Assembly: GCA_905214495.1 (NCBI GenBank)
Contig: CAJMLW010000007.1
Span: 1-64,000 of the forward strand
Direction of reading: 5' to 3'
Length of the DNA: 64,000 nucleotides
From: an uncultured bacterium
Lineage (GTDB): Bacteria; Bacillota; Negativicutes; Veillonellales; Veillonellaceae
Both the position numbers and the translations under genes were made by a program. Numbering within the stretch: position 1 is the stretch's first letter; each line of letters opens with the position of its first letter. Shown here piece after piece: positions 17,292 through 26,525 of the stretch. Below the pieces are notes generated by a model that made no database searches, had not been told where the DNA came from, and was given only the letters and a program-made list of their open reading frames with translations.

Positions 17292-18143
17292 ATGAACTTA
17301 AGAGAAGCAACCATGCGCATCAGTTTTTGGCTCGCCTTAGCATTTGTTTCAACTTTCACAATCGCTAATGCAGCAAATGTAGATGCTCAAACGACAAAAG
17401 CCCGTTCTATTCCTATTGCACCAGTAAAGATCATTCCTGATCCTGGCACTATCAAAACGTCGCCGATTCAAATTACATCGACCACGTCAAATACACCATC
17501 TACAGCGGGAAAGGCTAACTACGATGGCCATTTAGATAATTTCCCATCTCGTAAGGTAACCCTTGTAGTGCCTACAACATTGCGCAATGAAAATACGGCT
17601 GCCTTTGGTAAATATTTATCCGATTCAGTGGCAAATGTCTTGCGTTATCCTTACTACGATACAACCGTAGTAAGCACCAACACACCATTAGCACTAGTCA
17701 CAGCTGTTGATTTAGCCGAAGTGGCAACATCACAACATTCTGAAATTATCATTATGCCTGTTCCAATACAAGACATATATGTACAATTACCAACGTCCTA
17801 TCTCAGCCAATACTATCACGATGATAGCGATGACATTCATATTCAAGCAAAAATATCTGCTATGATTTATTTCTACGATACTAGTGAAGGTGTCGTCCAC
17901 ACTATCCGTAGCGGTTTTAACCAAATCGATGATACCTTGACTATGCCAACACATAAATCCGTATGGAATAAAGTTATAAAAGACTTGCTTGAACAATTAC
18001 CATATAAACGTGTTCCAACAGATCGAGATCGTTACCAAGCTCCTGGTATCAATGCAGAAATGCCAGTTGTTCCAGACTACGAATTTCAAGTAGAACAACC
18101 CAAAAATACAGCTTACTCTCTAAAAGGTGTTAGTGTATTATAA
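17292..18143 (+). CDS. Exported protein, function unknown
   Basis: 283 residues. AGGAGAG precedes the ATG. A signal peptide covers about residues 1-27 (hydrophobic run ISFWLALAFVSTFTIA, cut after ANA). A Thr/Pro/Ile-rich segment (32-75) resembles a flexible tether. Residues 83-240 form a mixed domain with an alternating strand pattern (KVTLVVPTTL, EIIIMPVP, SAMIYFYDT) ending with LLEQLPYKRVP. It stands alone between two terminators. No family recognised; a periplasmic or envelope protein peculiar to this lineage is likely. Confidence 0.75.
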   Translation: MNLREATMRISFWLALAFVSTFTIANAANVDAQTTKARSIPIAPVKIIPDPGTIKTSPIQITSTTSNTPSTAGKANYDGHLDNFPSRKVTLVVPTTLRNENTAAFGKYLSDSVANVLRYPYYDTTVVSTNTPLALVTAVDLAEVATSQHSEIIIMPVPIQDIYVQLPTSYLSQYYHDDSDDIHIQAKISAMIYFYDTSEGVVHTIRSGFNQIDDTLTMPTHKSVWNKVIKDLLEQLPYKRVPTDRDRYQAPGINAEMPVVPDYEFQVEQPKNTAYSLKGVSVL

Positions 18144-18162
18144 TTCAAAATAATGCAACAAC

Positions 18163-18196
18163 AAAAGAGTGTCGCCCACATGGGTGACACTCTTTT
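18163..18196. terminator. Bidirectional terminator
   Basis: AAAAGAGTGTCGCCCA pairs with TGGGTGACACTCTTTT (one wobble). It lies between the exported protein gene and atpC, which converge. Confidence 0.85.
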
Positions 18197-18268
18197 TGCG
18201 TATACAAGCACATAAGGAGGACTACAAGAGTACTCCTTATTTACCAAGGCTATATCAATGTATAACTA

Positions 18269-18676
18269 TTATATGCGTTGTGTTACCTTTAAACGAAGTA
18301 ATGCCCTAGCTAAGGCGAGTTCAGCACGCTCTACATCTATATCAGGTGTAGGGTTAGACAAACGGCCTTCAGCGCGTTCTTTTGCTTGTTTCGCACGATT
18401 GATATCGATGGCTTCTGGGCTTTCACAATTAGGTGTTACAATGCTCACATTATTGTGTTCAATTTCGACAAAGCCCCCGAAAACAGCAAATGTATGCTGT
18501 TGTCCATCAGGATTATCAACACGTAATGGGGCTATATCGAGAGCAATAATCATAGGTGCATGATTAGGCAATACACCAAATTCGCCATCAATAGCGTGTC
18601 CTACGAAAAAGTCAGCCTTATCATCATATACAATCGCATCAGGTGTTATTATCGTTAGGGTCATAGGTTCCGCCAT
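18269..18676 (-). CDS. atpC: ATP synthase F1 epsilon subunit
   Basis: 135 residues. N-terminal beta barrel (TLTIITPDAIVYDDKADFF, GEFGVLPNHAPMI) and a C-terminal helical hairpin (NRAKQAKERAEGRL, VERAELALARALLRL), the usual inhibitory arm of epsilon. Last gene of the atp operon; atpD ends 3 bases upstream. Confidence 0.96.
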   Translation of the reverse strand: MAEPMTLTIITPDAIVYDDKADFFVGHAIDGEFGVLPNHAPMIIALDIAPLRVDNPDGQQHTFAVFGGFVEIEHNNVSIVTPNCESPEAIDINRAKQAKERAEGRLSNPTPDIDVERAELALARALLRLKVTQRI

Positions 18677-18679
18677 GGA

Positions 18680-20104
18680 TTATTCCCCCTTCTCTTGCAT
18701 TTCCTTTGCTTTTGCAACGGCTTCATCAATGGTACCAACCATGTAGAATGCGCCTTCTGGTAAATCATCATGTTTACCATCAAGGATTTCTTTAAAGCCA
18801 CGCAATGTTTCTTGTAATGGTACATATTTACCAGGAGAACCGGTAAATACTTCTGCTACGAAGAATGGTTGACTCAAGAAGCGTTGAATTTTACGAGCTC
18901 GAGATACAGTTAACTTATCTTCATCAGATAATTCTTCCATACCTAGAATTGCGATGATATCTTGTAAGTCGCGATATTTTTGCAACACTTCTTGAACACC
19001 ACGAGCCACGTTATAATGTTCATCCCCAAGTACATGAGGGTCCAAAATACGGCTTGTAGAATCAAGTGGATCTACGGCAGGATAAATACCAAGTTCCGCG
19101 ATGGAACGGGACAATACTGTTGTTGCATCCAAGTGAGCAAATGTAGCTGCTGGTGCAGGGTCAGTCAAGTCATCGGCAGGTACGTATACGGCTTGTACAG
19201 ACGTAATGGAACCTTCTTTTGTAGATGTAATACGTTCTTGCAATGCACCTACGTCATTTGCCAATGTAGGTTGATAACCTACAGCAGATGGCATACGACC
19301 TAAAAGGGCAGATACTTCGGAACCAGCTTGAATAAAACGGAAGATGTTATCGATAAACAAGAGCACGTCTTGTTTCTTCACATCACGGAAATATTCAGCC
19401 ATTGTAAGACCTGTCAAACCAACGCGCATACGAGCCCCTGGTGGCTCATTCATTTGGCCATATACCAAGGCTGTTTTATTAATAACGCCGGATTCCTTCA
19501 TTTCGTTCCAAAGGTCATTACCTTCACGGGTACGTTCACCTACGCCAGAGAATACGGAATAGCCACCATGCTCTGTGGCAACATTGTGAATCAATTCCAT
19601 AATCAATACAGTTTTACCTACGCCGGCACCGCCGAACAAACCGATTTTCCCCCCCTTTACGTATGGTGCAATCAAGTCTACGACTTTGATACCCGTTTCA
19701 AGGATTTGTGTATCTGGTGAAAGATCATCAAATTTAGGTGCTGGACGATGAATAGGCCACATTTCATCTGCTACTACAGGAGCTGGATCATGGTCAACTG
19801 TTTCACCCAACACATTAAAGATACGACCCAATACGCCTTCACCAACTGGTACGGAGATTGCAACACCAGTGTCTTCTGCTTCCATACCACGGGTCATACC
19901 ATCAGTAGAACTCATAGCAACGCAGCGAACCATATCGTCCCCTAAGTGTTGCATAACTTCTACTACAATTTTTTGTCTATCGTGCGCTTTATGGTCATGG
20001 TAGATGTGGATGGCGTTATAGATAGCTGGTAAATGACCAGCTTCAAAACGCACGTCTACAACTGGGCCGATGACCTGCACCACTTTCCCAATATTATTAC
20101 TCAT
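18680..20104 (-). CDS. atpD: ATP synthase F1 beta subunit
   Basis: 474 residues. Catalytic subunit of F1. Walker A GGAGVGKTVLIMEL near residue 150, the catalytic Glu in GVGERTREGNDLW, Walker B VLLFIDNIFRF, and the C-terminal DELSDEDK-like EELSDEDKLTV block are all present. Full length, with no unusual substitutions seen. Lies between atpG and atpC. Confidence 0.98.
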   Translation of the reverse strand: MSNNIGKVVQVIGPVVDVRFEAGHLPAIYNAIHIYHDHKAHDRQKIVVEVMQHLGDDMVRCVAMSSTDGMTRGMEAEDTGVAISVPVGEGVLGRIFNVLGETVDHDPAPVVADEMWPIHRPAPKFDDLSPDTQILETGIKVVDLIAPYVKGGKIGLFGGAGVGKTVLIMELIHNVATEHGGYSVFSGVGERTREGNDLWNEMKESGVINKTALVYGQMNEPPGARMRVGLTGLTMAEYFRDVKKQDVLLFIDNIFRFIQAGSEVSALLGRMPSAVGYQPTLANDVGALQERITSTKEGSITSVQAVYVPADDLTDPAPAATFAHLDATTVLSRSIAELGIYPAVDPLDSTSRILDPHVLGDEHYNVARGVQEVLQKYRDLQDIIAILGMEELSDEDKLTVSRARKIQRFLSQPFFVAEVFTGSPGKYVPLQETLRGFKEILDGKHDDLPEGAFYMVGTIDEAVAKAKEMQEKGE

Positions 20105-20122
20105 TAAGAGGTCTCTCCTTAT

Positions 20123-20977
20123 CTATTGCAAGGCATTGGCACCGCCAACAATTTCAGAAATTTCATTCGTAATACTGGATTGACGTAATTTATTATATTC
20201 AAGCCCTAAGGAACTGATGAGATCCCCAGCATTATCTGTAGCAGATGTCATAGCTGTCATACGAGCACCTAATTCACTTGCCGCTGCTTGTAATAATCCA
20301 TTATATACGGTAATTTCTAAATATTTTGGTAATAATGCATCCAGAACTGCTGCAGGGTCCGGCATAAATTCATACTCTTCGCCCTTTACTTCATCATCTG
20401 GTTGCTCTAACGGTAGAATGCGCTCTGCCTGTGCAATTTGCGTCATAGAATTTACAAAGCGCGTATAAATCATGATAACTTCGTCAACTTCATGACGTTC
20501 ATATAATGAAAGTGCATGATCCATAATATGTCGCGCGTGTTCGTAACTCGGTTTATCGGAAAAACCACTGTACGATTGATTAATGTGATAGTGACGAGAT
20601 TTTAAACTATCCTTTGGTTTTCGCCCAGCCGTAATGAGGCAATATTCATCAGGTGTTTTTTGACCGATTTGTTCTATTACCAATTTTAATACGTTAGACG
20701 AATAGGCGCCTGCAAGGCCCTTGTCAGCACCGATAACAATATAACAAGTCCGTTTTACAGGTCTACTTTCAAGTAGAGGACTTACATAATCTCGTAAATC
20801 ACTAGTGGAGATATGACGCAAGATTTGCCCTATTTTTTCTGCGTATGGCTGCGTTGCATCAGCTTTTGCTTGAGCCCTACGAAGACGAGCAGAAGCTACC
20901 ATCTTCATCGCTTTTGTTATTTGTTGCGTATTAGTAACACTCTTTATACGCTTTCGCAAATCTTGTGCACTAGCCAT
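20123..20977 (-). CDS. atpG: ATP synthase F1 gamma subunit
   Basis: 284 residues. The rotor shaft: N-terminal coiled coil (RKRIKSVTNTQQITKAMKMV) and C-terminal coiled coil (AAASELGARMTAMTSATDNA ... LEYNKLRQSSITNEISEIVGGA) are both clear. Lies 3 bases behind atpA and 18 bases before atpD. Confidence 0.97.
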   Translation of the reverse strand: MASAQDLRKRIKSVTNTQQITKAMKMVASARLRRAQAKADATQPYAEKIGQILRHISTSDLRDYVSPLLESRPVKRTCYIVIGADKGLAGAYSSNVLKLVIEQIGQKTPDEYCLITAGRKPKDSLKSRHYHINQSYSGFSDKPSYEHARHIMDHALSLYERHEVDEVIMIYTRFVNSMTQIAQAERILPLEQPDDEVKGEEYEFMPDPAAVLDALLPKYLEITVYNGLLQAAASELGARMTAMTSATDNAGDLISSLGLEYNKLRQSSITNEISEIVGGANALQ

Positions 20978-20980
20978 ACA

Positions 20981-22519
20981 TTACGCCTCCTTACGGGAAA
21001 CTAATGTATGTGTAGCACCAAAGGCTTCTACACATTCTGGAATAGCTTGTTTTAACAAGTTTTCTGTTGCTTCATCAAGTTTATTTGTGCTTTCAATATT
21101 GCTGATAATTTCAGGATAATTTGCACGAATAAAACGCAATAATTCCGCTTCGAATGCCAACACATCAGCTACTTGAATGCTAGCTAAGTATCCCTTAGTA
21201 CCAGCATATAGGTTAATAACCATTTCGGCTACACTCATTGGCTCATATTGACCTTGTTTCAACATTTCAGTCAATCGTTCACCACGGTCTAATTGTGCTT
21301 TTGTAGCTGCATCAAGATCAGAACCGAACTGAGCAAATGCTGCTAATTCACGATATTGTGCAAGGTCCAAACGCAATTGACCAGCTACTTGTTTCATCGC
21401 TTTAGTTTGCGCACTACCACCTACACGAGATACGGACAAACCTACATCAACAGCAGGACGAATACCGGAGTAGAACATATCTGTGCCCAAGAAAATTTGA
21501 CCATCAGTAATGGAAATTACGTTTGTTGGGATATAAGCAGATACGTCACCAGCTTGCGTTTCAATGATTGGCAACGCTGTAATAGAGCCGCCACCAAGTT
21601 CTGGTGAAAGTTTAGCAGCACGTTCCAATAGACGGCTATGTAAGTAGAATACGTCCCCTGGATACGCTTCACGCCCTGGTGGACGGCGTAATAATAGAGA
21701 CATAGCGCGGTATGCAGCCGCTTGTTTTGTTAAATCATCATATACGCAGAGTACATGTTTTCCTTTGTACATGAAGTATTCGCCCATTGCAACACCTGCA
21801 TATGGAGCAATGTATTGAAGTGGAGCCCCTGTGGAAGCACTCGCAGAAACGACGATTGTGTAATCCAACGCGCCTGTTTCTTCTAATTTCTGTACTACAC
21901 GAGCTACGGTAGATTCTTTTTGACCAATCGCTACATATATACAAATTACATCTTTACCTTTTTGATTGATGATTGTATCAAGAGCAATTGCAGTTTTACC
22001 TGTACCACGGTCACCAATGATAAGCTCACGTTGACCACGACCAATTGGTACCATCGCATCGATAGCTTTCAAACCGGTTTGCAAAGGTTCGTTTACAGAT
22101 TGACGATCCGCAATACCAGGTGCTGGATGTTCTACAGGACGACGTTCTGTCGCTTGAATAGCACCTTTGCCATCGATAGGTTGACCCAACGGATTAACTA
22201 CGCGACCAATAAGGGCATCCCCTACTGGTACGTCCATGATTTTGCCGGTACGGCGTACTTCATCGCCTTCTTTAATCAAGAAGTCGTCACCAAGTAGTAC
22301 GGCACCAACATTGTCTAATTCTAAGTTCAAAACCAGGCCATATACGCCGTGTGGTAATTCTAACAATTCACCGGCCATGGCTCTTTCAAGACCATAAATA
22401 TGGGCGATGCCATCCCCTACGTCGAGAACAGTACCCACGTCATCGACATTGAGGTCAACATCATAGTCCTGAATCTGCTGTTTGATTATAGCAGTGATTT
22501 CTTCAGGCTTCATTTTCAT
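20981..22519 (-). CDS. atpA: ATP synthase F1 alpha subunit
   Basis: 512 residues. Non-catalytic nucleotide-binding subunit: Walker A GDRGTGKTAIALD near residue 169, the conserved VSRVGGSAQ segment near 372, and the C-terminal helical domain. Typical length. Sits between atpH and atpG in the standard order. Confidence 0.98.
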   Translation of the reverse strand: MKMKPEEITAIIKQQIQDYDVDLNVDDVGTVLDVGDGIAHIYGLERAMAGELLELPHGVYGLVLNLELDNVGAVLLGDDFLIKEGDEVRRTGKIMDVPVGDALIGRVVNPLGQPIDGKGAIQATERRPVEHPAPGIADRQSVNEPLQTGLKAIDAMVPIGRGQRELIIGDRGTGKTAIALDTIINQKGKDVICIYVAIGQKESTVARVVQKLEETGALDYTIVVSASASTGAPLQYIAPYAGVAMGEYFMYKGKHVLCVYDDLTKQAAAYRAMSLLLRRPPGREAYPGDVFYLHSRLLERAAKLSPELGGGSITALPIIETQAGDVSAYIPTNVISITDGQIFLGTDMFYSGIRPAVDVGLSVSRVGGSAQTKAMKQVAGQLRLDLAQYRELAAFAQFGSDLDAATKAQLDRGERLTEMLKQGQYEPMSVAEMVINLYAGTKGYLASIQVADVLAFEAELLRFIRANYPEIISNIESTNKLDEATENLLKQAIPECVEAFGATHTLVSRKEA

Positions 22520-22529
22520 ATATACCCAT

Positions 22530-23087
22530 TCACCCCAATCTAATAGAGTCAGTTCGTACTAACGTTTTTTCCAATTCATCTAAGCGACGTGCAATAGATC
22601 CATCAATGCGTTTATCACCGATTTGAATGATAATACCACCCATGATTCTAGGGTCTTGACGCACCGATACAATGACATCTCTGCCGGTCATCGCTTGTAA
22701 TTTAGCTTGTACATCATCACGCAATGTATCAGTTAATGGTTCTGCTACGGTTACAACGGCTTCCAAAATACCTCGTGCTTCGCGAGATTTTTTTATGAAA
22801 GCTCTAATTGTATCTTGCAAATAACGATATCTGCCACGTTTAACCATGACATACATGAAATGAAGTACTGTCTTTTCTACAGCAGTGCCAAAGACTTTTC
22901 CAAGTAGAGAAATCTTTGCATCTGCTTCCACAATAGGATTATTAATAAACCCTACCAATTCTGGTTGTTCATTAAGAACAGAGGCCACATATAAAAGATT
23001 GTCTTCTGTAGTTACTAAATTACCTTGTTCTTGAGCTAGCTCTAACATAGCTGAACTGTATTTATCTGCTACAATTTCTGTGCTCAT
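22530..23087 (-). CDS. atpH: ATP synthase F1 delta subunit
   Basis: 185 residues. Stator subunit: N-terminal helical bundle beginning ADKYSSAMLELAQEQGN, and the C-terminal signature PRIMGGIIIQIGDKRIDGSI. Four bases separate it from atpF. Confidence 0.96.
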   Translation of the reverse strand: MSTEIVADKYSSAMLELAQEQGNLVTTEDNLLYVASVLNEQPELVGFINNPIVEADAKISLLGKVFGTAVEKTVLHFMYVMVKRGRYRYLQDTIRAFIKKSREARGILEAVVTVAEPLTDTLRDDVQAKLQAMTGRDVIVSVRQDPRIMGGIIIQIGDKRIDGSIARRLDELEKTLVRTDSIRLG

Positions 23088-23091
23088 AATA

Positions 23092-23589
23092 TCACAACCC
23101 TATCGTTTTACTATCAAGTTTCGCAATAGCGTCTTCAATTAATTTTGTATTAGTTTCGCTGTCCATATCTTTTGCTACAACCTTAGTCGCCATTGCAACA
23201 GATAAGGAAATAACTTCGTTACGCAAATTGTTCATAGCACGATCACGTTCGTTTACGATATCTTGACGAGCTCGTTCTTTTTCACGTTCAATTTGTTCAC
23301 GAGCTGCTGCCAATTGTTCACGCGTAGTCGCTTCTGCTTGTTGCACTGCCTTTTCAACGATTTGTTGAGCCTCTTGGCGTGCATTCGCTATTTGCGCAGC
23401 ATAATCAGCTTTGAATTGTTCCGCTTCATTACGAGCAGCTTGAGCATCTGCTAAATCCTTAGCAATGCGTTCTTTACGCTCTTGCATCATAGAAACCAAT
23501 GGTTTATATGCAAAACGGGCCAAAATCCAAACTAATATAAAAAAGTTTAGCATTTGAGCAAGAATTGTCCCTAGCGTTAAATCTACCAA
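23092..23589 (-). CDS. atpF: ATP synthase Fo b subunit
   Basis: 165 residues. A single N-terminal membrane helix (about 6-26) and a long charged Ala/Gln/Glu/Arg-rich coiled coil (45-140) that forms the peripheral stalk. Typical length. Confidence 0.96.
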   Translation of the reverse strand: MVDLTLGTILAQMLNFFILVWILARFAYKPLVSMMQERKERIAKDLADAQAARNEAEQFKADYAAQIANARQEAQQIVEKAVQQAEATTREQLAAAREQIEREKERARQDIVNERDRAMNNLRNEVISLSVAMATKVVAKDMDSETNTKLIEDAIAKLDSKTIGL

Positions 23590-23607
23590 GGTCGTTCCTC
23601 CTCGCTA

Positions 23608-23835
23608 TTATCTGAATAATAAAATGAAAGCAACTACTACGCCAATGATAGGCATAGCTTCGATTAAGCCGATAGCTACGAACATTGTGGACATTAATTG
23701 ACCGCGCAATTCAGGTTGACGTGTAATACCTTCAATAACTTTACTAGCTACCATGCCGTCACCAATACCTGCCGCGATAGCACCACAACCTACTGCGATT
23801 GCCGCAGCTAATGCGAATAAACCTTGAACTTCCAT
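23608..23835 (-). CDS. atpE: ATP synthase Fo c subunit
   Basis: 75 residues from the ATG behind GGAGG (MEVQGLF); an in-frame start 33 bases earlier is unlikely. Two membrane helices joined by the polar loop ITRQPELRG. The ion-binding Glu lies in LIEAMPIIG. Compared with sodium-binding c subunits (a Gln in helix 1, a Ser directly after the Glu), here the positions are Asp (GIGDG) and Ala (EA), so proton coupling is the better guess. Forms the rotor ring with AtpB. Confidence 0.95.
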   Translation of the reverse strand: MEVQGLFALAAAIAVGCGAIAAGIGDGMVASKVIEGITRQPELRGQLMSTMFVAIGLIEAMPIIGVVVAFILLFR

Positions 23836-23854
23836 AATAAATCCTCCATTAAAA

Positions 23855-24529
23855 TTAATGTTCTTCACTTAATGCCATACCCAAATAGTTGGCTGTTAGA
23901 ACTGTAAAAATAAAAGCTTGAATAATACCAATAAATAAACTAAAAGCAATCCAAACCCATGGTACAGGTACGAACCAAGGCAAATTATAAAGGATTTCCA
24001 ATAAAATTTCGCCAGCTACAATATTACCAAATAGACGGAAAGCTAATGTGATAGGTTTTGCTATTTCTTCAAATATATTTAGAACTAGCATAGCCTTATA
24101 AGGCTGTAAGAAATGATTAAAATAAGATAAGCCCTTAACTTTAATCCCCATTCCCCACACTATAAAGCTACTGCACAATGCAAGTGCTGCTGTTGTATTA
24201 ATATCCGCCGTAGGCGAAGTAACAGCATGTAGCGTTGGCAACAACCCAAGTTCATTACCAACAAAGATAAATAAGAAGAATGTGAATAACAATGAACTCA
24301 CCATCGGCCAGTGTTTCCCAAGCGTTGGAGATAATTGACCTTCTAATGCTTCTAATATAGTTTCCACTACATTCTGAACACCCGAAGGCACTAATGCTCG
24401 ATTTCGCGTAGCAAGCACGGAAATGATGATGACGATCGCCATCGTAATCCACGTAGCAATTAAGGTATCGATGTTAAACGATAAACCCAGCCACTGTACT
24501 ACTTGATGGTGACCCGCATGCAGTTCCAC
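23855..24529 (-). CDS. atpB: ATP synthase Fo a subunit
   Basis: 224 residues from a GTG start (VELHAGHH) 8 bases behind AAAGGGG; the open frame extends 45 codons further upstream but that part is AT-rich, without family resemblance. Membrane helices run through the protein; the essential Arg lies in ITLAFRLFGNIVAGE, and the last helices carry the IGIIQAFIFTVLTANYLG signature. Forms the ion half-channels against the c ring. Confidence 0.93.
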   Translation of the reverse strand: MELHAGHHQVVQWLGLSFNIDTLIATWITMAIVIIISVLATRNRALVPSGVQNVVETILEALEGQLSPTLGKHWPMVSSLLFTFFLFIFVGNELGLLPTLHAVTSPTADINTTAALALCSSFIVWGMGIKVKGLSYFNHFLQPYKAMLVLNIFEEIAKPITLAFRLFGNIVAGEILLEILYNLPWFVPVPWVWIAFSLFIGIIQAFIFTVLTANYLGMALSEEH

Positions 24530-24757
24530 AGACTCAACCCCTTTCTCACGTAGCAATATAAATTTTATATATATCCATACAATATATATCCATGTATTAT
24601 AATACCTCTTTATAGATATATAATCAACACTTCTAGAGTAAACAATTCTCGATTTACATATCAAAAATGCATTTTATGCATTTAAAATTTATGATAGAAA
24701 TACAATGAATCCTTATTTCATGCTATTTAATCATATCGTCCAATGCAATACATTTTA

Positions 24758-25120
24758 TTACTTACTTAATCGCCAAAACACGATATACAATACAGGCTGT
24801 ATAAGTACAACTGAAATCAATAAACTTTCAGCTCGTACACCAGGTATTTGCAATCCTATAACTACGAAGGCGCCAATCAGAGCCAATCGCCACATCATTT
24901 GACGTCGTGCTTTTGCCACAGCCTGATGTGGATTGCCATATGCTAGACCTTTATTATGTAGTCCTAACAGTACTAAATAAACCATCATGGTCAACATGCC
25001 CCATAACCATCCGAGCACGTACTGATTCCAGCCCACAATATATTGGACAAGTAGACCTAAAAAGGTAACAAAAAAACAGGCCCATAGCACATGACGTATG
25101 AATTTAATATATTGATTCAT
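24758..25120 (-). CDS. atpI: ATP synthase subunit I (AtpI-like)
   Basis: 120 residues with four predicted membrane helices (about 8-28, 33-53, 74-93, 98-117) and a basic loop AVAKARRQMMW. This fits the ATP_synt_I family, which helps c-ring assembly and possibly Mg2+ uptake. Lies 10 bases behind AtpZ and 228 bases ahead of AtpB; that gap is AT-rich with no gene. Confidence 0.82.
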   Translation of the reverse strand: MNQYIKFIRHVLWACFFVTFLGLLVQYIVGWNQYVLGWLWGMLTMMVYLVLLGLHNKGLAYGNPHQAVAKARRQMMWRLALIGAFVVIGLQIPGVRAESLLISVVLIQPVLYIVFWRLSK

Positions 25121-25130
25121 AAATACCTCA

Positions 25131-25325
25131 CTATTTAACCTGTTTATATAACATATAAAAGCCTGTTACGGCACCGATTAATCCAAAAATAACCATGCAT
25201 AATGGCATGGTATCCATCCATATATCCAGTTTATATCCTATCCAGATAAATCCACCGATACAAAATAGAAGGGCCAGCCCTGCCGATGTAGCCATCGCCA
25301 GAGCTTTCACCATATCCTTGTCCAT
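25131..25325 (-). CDS. atpZ: AtpZ-like F0F1 ATPase assembly protein
   Basis: 64 residues from the ATG directly behind the wecB stop; 11 codons lie further upstream in frame but inside wecB. Two membrane helices (about 9-29 and 36-59) with GYKLDIWMDT between them, the pattern of the small F0F1-ATPase gene 1/AtpZ family. Ribosome site is weak, so translational coupling to wecB is likely. Confidence 0.8.
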   Translation of the reverse strand: MDKDMVKALAMATSAGLALLFCIGGFIWIGYKLDIWMDTMPLCMVIFGLIGAVTGFYMLYKQVK

Positions 25326-25326
25326 A

Positions 25327-26469
25327 TTATTTACCAAATCGATCAGGACGATTAGCATCGCCTAAGAACTCATGTCGCAAAGCTTGTAAGATACGATCCG
25401 ATGCTTTGCCATCACCATATGGATTGACCGAATTCGACATTGTCTTATACGCTGCTTCATCATGCAATAGCTCATAAGCAGCTTTATATACCGCGTCTTT
25501 ATCGGTACCTACAAGACGTACTGTACCAGCATCAACTGCCTCTGGGCGTTCTGTAGTATCACGCAATACGAGAACTGGTTTGCCGAGAGCTGGTGCCTCT
25601 TCTTGAATCCCGCCAGAATCTGTAAGAATTAAGTAGGACTTAGCCATCAAGTTTGCAAACGGCTCATAATCAAGAGGATTGATAAGTGTAACACGGTCAA
25701 CATCCCCTAGTTCCTCTTGAACTACTTGACGAACTTTAGGATTTTTATGCACGGGGAACACCACTTGAATATCATCAAAATCATTCAATAAATCACGAAT
25801 GGCTTGATATACATGGCGCATAGGTTCACCAAGGTTTTCACGACGATGTGTGGTAACAAGAACTGTACGCTTATTTTGATCGAGTGCATTAATAGCCGCA
25901 TCATCAAAGACATAATTATCTTTTACCGTTGTATCTAGTGCGTCAATTACAGTATTACCAGTCACATAAAGGTGATTAGTATTAATATTTTCTCGTTTTA
26001 AATTCGCTTCAGAACTAGCGGTAGGTGCAAAATGATATGTTGCCAAGGAACCTGTTAATTTGCGGTTCATCTCTTCTGGGAATGGAGAGTAAATATTACC
26101 TGTACGAAGGCCTGCCTCTACATGACCTACTGGGATTTCTTGGTAAAAGGATGCCAACGCACCGGCAAAGGTTGTTGTCGTATCACCATGAACGAGTACT
26201 ACATCAGGTTTTGCTTCTTCTAAAACGGATTTTAATCCCATCAATGCACGATTTGTTACATCGTACAACGTTTGACCTTGGCTCATGATATTCAAATCAT
26301 AATCAGGCGTAATGTCAAACAGGCGCAACACTTGGTCGAGCATATCTCTATGTTGTGCTGTTACAGTTACAATTGGCTCCATATCTGGTGCCGCTTCTAA
26401 GGCTTTTACTAGCGGAGCCATTTTGATTGCCTCTGGTCTTGTACCAAAGATAGTCATTACTTTCAACAT
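25327..26469 (-). CDS. wecB: UDP-N-acetylglucosamine 2-epimerase, non-hydrolysing
   Basis: 380 residues. Makes UDP-ManNAc for surface polysaccharide. Family motifs: FGTRPEAIKMAPLV at the N-terminus, VHGDTTTTFAGAL near 95, GHVEAGLRTG near 115, PFPEEMNR, and LTDSGGIQEEAPALGKPVL near 283. Lies directly ahead of the atp genes, which are translated without a gap, so the promoter of this unit may also serve the ATP synthase. A terminator separates it from tagO. Confidence 0.95.
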   Translation of the reverse strand: MLKVMTIFGTRPEAIKMAPLVKALEAAPDMEPIVTVTAQHRDMLDQVLRLFDITPDYDLNIMSQGQTLYDVTNRALMGLKSVLEEAKPDVVLVHGDTTTTFAGALASFYQEIPVGHVEAGLRTGNIYSPFPEEMNRKLTGSLATYHFAPTASSEANLKRENINTNHLYVTGNTVIDALDTTVKDNYVFDDAAINALDQNKRTVLVTTHRRENLGEPMRHVYQAIRDLLNDFDDIQVVFPVHKNPKVRQVVQEELGDVDRVTLINPLDYEPFANLMAKSYLILTDSGGIQEEAPALGKPVLVLRDTTERPEAVDAGTVRLVGTDKDAVYKAAYELLHDEAAYKTMSNSVNPYGDGKASDRILQALRHEFLGDANRPDRFGK

Positions 26470-26494
26470 TTACTCATCCTCCACAGAGTCTAAT

Positions 26495-26518
26495 AAAAAA
26501 GGGGCGCATTGCGCCCCT
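26495..26518 (-). terminator. Intrinsic terminator after tagO
   Basis: AGGGGCGC and GCGCCCCT pair around a 3-base loop, with a T run on the minus strand; it lies between tagO and wecB. Being GC-rich with six Ts it should be efficient, implying a separate promoter for wecB-atp. Confidence 0.85.
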
Positions 26519-26525
26519 ACATTGG

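Noticed and set aside
23836..23868. Longer start for atpE (11 more codons)
   Set aside because: The ATG of MEVQGLF has GGAGG at the right spacing and gives the normal c-subunit length.
24530..24664. N-terminal extension of AtpB by 45 codons
   Set aside because: AT-rich translation unlike any a subunit; the GTG start with AAAGGGG gives the usual length.
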